64,000 nt of DNA from NCBI RefSeq assembly GCF_001938565.1, contig NZ_MSYM01000008.1, positions 1 to 64,000 on the forward strand. The letters are read 5' to 3'. How positions within the stretch are numbered: the first letter of the stretch is position 1; every line of letters starts with the position of its first letter. Shown here in pieces: positions 62,275 to 64,000 of the stretch. The notes under the pieces were generated by a model. That model saw only the letters and a program-made list of their open reading frames with translations. It was not told the DNA's origin and made no database searches. The translations under genes were made by a program, and so were the position numbers. Source of the DNA: Rhodoferax antarcticus ANT.BR (GTDB lineage Bacteria; Pseudomonadota; Gammaproteobacteria; Burkholderiales; Burkholderiaceae_C).

Positions 62275-63228
62275 CTAAAATTTGATCTGTGATAATCGCC
62301 ATACTATCTGTCGCAAAGGGTTAGGTAACTGAATAATGCGGCATTTCCATACAAACCTTTGGTCGTTTAGCGTCAAGTGGGGCTGTTTCAAAGCTTCCGC
62401 AGCAAGTTGAAATTCGCCCTCTGCGAATGCCGCATTAAAGGCCTGTGCGCTGTGACGCTGTATGGCCTGAACAATCTCCGGTTCAAATCTTCTTGCTCCT
62501 TCATGCGTCGCCAAAGCGTGCCGTAAAACTTTTGCGGCACCCAGGTGGGTTCTCACAGTGCTGTCTGACTGGCTGCCAGAGTGATATCGCACTCTGGCAA
62601 GCACCCTGCGGCAAAGTGCCGTCTGTCCTTTGGACAACGCGCGGAGATTAAATTCCCAGTCCTCAGTTATTACCCTTCTAAATTCTGGGTTAAAACCGCC
62701 AATAGATTCATAAAACGATTTGCGGATGGTCATACCCGTCACCCACATGCACGGATACCGAATAGATTTGATATAAAGGTCTGGGTCGCCCACATAGAAA
62801 CCATCGTCGAGATGAGAGCCATCAAAATACCCTTCAGGGGCGGCAAAAAATTTATCGGGGTACCAGGGTCGAGCGTCAAAGGTTGAAAAATTAACATAAC
62901 AAAGATCGATCTTCGGATGGGAAGTCAACCAATTGCCAACCAGCTCGCAATAGTCTGGTTCTAACAGATCATCGGAATCGCAAAAGGCAACAAATTCTGA
63001 GCTTGTAGCGGCTATACCAGTGTTGCGGGCTCTTTGAACGCCCTGATTGGTGGTCCGGATGTAGCGCACGCTGCCCGCAAACCGCTGCACCACTTGCGCG
63101 GTGTCGTCGGTAGAGCCGTCGTCAACTACTATGATTTCGTCGAACGGAACAGATTGATTACTAGCACTGCGTAGCGCCTGTTCTATTAAAGGTGCACGGT
63201 TGTATGCAGGGATGATCAGGCTAAGCAT
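62275..63228 (-). CDS. Glycosyltransferase family 2
   Basis: A 317-residue GT-A enzyme with the most typical family 2 start in the window: LSLIIPAYNRAPLIEQALRS, IIVVDDGSTDDTAQVV and FVAFCDSDDLLEPDYCEL. A conserved GFNPEFRRVITEDWEFNLRA block supplies the catalytic acidic residues. It ends the leftward run that begins with the CapK-like gene. Confidence 0.9.
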   Translation of the reverse strand: MLSLIIPAYNRAPLIEQALRSASNQSVPFDEIIVVDDGSTDDTAQVVQRFAGSVRYIRTTNQGVQRARNTGIAATSSEFVAFCDSDDLLEPDYCELVGNWLTSHPKIDLCYVNFSTFDARPWYPDKFFAAPEGYFDGSHLDDGFYVGDPDLYIKSIRYPCMWVTGMTIRKSFYESIGGFNPEFRRVITEDWEFNLRALSKGQTALCRRVLARVRYHSGSQSDSTVRTHLGAAKVLRHALATHEGARRFEPEIVQAIQRHSAQAFNAAFAEGEFQLAAEALKQPHLTLNDQRFVWKCRIIQLPNPLRQIVWRLSQIKF

Positions 63229-63241
63229 TGATATTCGGTTG

Positions 63242-64000
63242 TTAAGTGATCGTGGCGACGGTTTTCAGCCAGTCGTTTCGGATGATCAGCAACTTGCCAT
63301 TCTGGGTGAGTTCTGGCGGGGCCCAGATGATGTTCCAGGTGACTTCATCGCCAATCTTGTCGCGCAGGTATTGCAACACGCGTGCATCGTCCCAACTAAA
63401 GCCGGGGCCGCGCGCCAGCCGCACCGTGATGGCGTCAGCGGCGGTTTGGATGAATTGGTAGCTGTCGAGCCCGTCAATCCAGCGCATCACTAAGGTCAGG
63501 CCTGGCATGGGTACTTTGCGACCTCCGGGAAAGTGCAGCACGTCACCCGCACGGCCATCCACCGGGCCGATGCGCGGCCAGCAGACGCCCGTGGCTGATG
63601 GCTCACGGCTATGCCAATGCACGCGGTCACCCGTCTCATACCGGATGAAGGGCATGGCCAAGTTGGAAAACAGGGTAGCCACAGCGCGACCAGTTTGACC
63701 CAGCGCCTGTATTTGCTGATTTTGATCGTCCAGCACCTCCAAAATGCCACGGTGAAAGGACAGGTGCAGGCCGTCTTGTTCCGGGCCTTCGCAGGCATGC
63801 AGGCCGCCGTCGTTCAAGCCGTATTGGTCAAGCACCTTGACGCCCAGCACGTGCTGGATGCGTTCCCGCACTTCTGGGCGCATAACCTCGGCGGTGCAGA
63901 CCACGCCCTTCAGGGCGGCAGGCTTGGCATTGAGTTGGGCCAGGTACTCGCACAACTCGCGAATGGAGTTGGGGTAGCCGTAAATCAGTCGAATTTTGTT
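63242..64000 (-). CDS. Phenylacetate-CoA ligase-like protein (CapK type), 5' part outside
   Basis: The C-terminal ~250 residues of an adenylate-forming enzyme, open to the window edge. Upstream of the internal Met at 63955 the same frame continues as NKIRLIYGYPNSIREL, which fits the family. Further motifs are YGLNDGG, FIRYETGDRVHW and GRAGDVLHFPGGRKVPM. CapK-like proteins accompany capsule clusters and may activate a carboxylic substituent. It stands 14 bases before the glycosyltransferase gene, so both are one operon. Confidence 0.85.
   Translation of the reverse strand, partial: NKIRLIYGYPNSIRELCEYLAQLNAKPAALKGVVCTAEVMRPEVRERIQHVLGVKVLDQYGLNDGGLHACEGPEQDGLHLSFHRGILEVLDDQNQQIQALGQTGRAVATLFSNLAMPFIRYETGDRVHWHSREPSATGVCWPRIGPVDGRAGDVLHFPGGRKVPMPGLTLVMRWIDGLDSYQFIQTAADAITVRLARGPGFSWDDARVLQYLRDKIGDEVTWNIIWAPPELTQNGKLLIIRNDWLKTVATIT

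Overview
The window reads as chromosome from a betaproteobacterium of the order Burkholderiales. Its coding is dense and fairly GC-rich, it carries a complete exosortase A (XrtA)/PEP-CTERM exopolysaccharide operon, and several gaps hold a short repeat family (core like ATAAGGGCTAGAGGCC) that I associate with Comamonadaceae such as Rhodoferax. The family placement is inference; the gene content is read directly.

Region 1 (1-10740) is a decayed tandem array of one export module: MacB/LolD-type ABC ATPase, LolA-like periplasmic protein, outer-membrane barrel and FtsX-type permease. The left unit is cut by the window edge, with a barrel 3' end and an intact permease. The middle unit has intact ATPase, LolA-like and barrel genes but only the first codons of its permease. 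The right unit has an internally deleted ATPase and an intact permease. An isolated 114-bp permease 3' end lies at 5259-5372. Between the units sit a Fic gene, an orphan HD-GYP C-terminal fragment and noncoding sequence with repeats.

Region 2 (10741-19331) starts with a PEP-CTERM protein behind a near-perfect sigma-54 promoter. It is followed by a GMC oxidoreductase/SDR pair, a nitroreductase/UGT-like glycosyltransferase pair divergent from a ThiF-like gene, and two toxin-antitoxin loci, one with a nonsense codon in its antitoxin.

Region 3 (19493-31897) is the XrtA core operon: export lipoprotein, chain-length determinant, tyrosine autokinase, outer-membrane protein, ATPase, deacetylase, FemAB-like protein, glycosyltransferase, exosortase A with a fused EpsI domain, and amidotransferase. 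These genes build and export a polysaccharide and process PEP-CTERM proteins.

Region 4 (31966-64000) is the glycan-specific part: many glycosyltransferases, two Wzx-like flippases, wecB/wecC for UDP-ManNAcA, MBOAT and acyltransferase-3 O-acylation genes, an exosortase-associated ligase with a previously hidden 44-codon gene in front of it, an ATP-grasp/low-molecular-weight phosphatase fusion and a CapK-like adenylate-forming enzyme. It is interrupted by toxin-antitoxin genes, a hairpin element resembling type I-C CRISPR repeats inside a BrnT-like toxin gene, and an IS1634-family insertion that splits a polysaccharide deacetylase.
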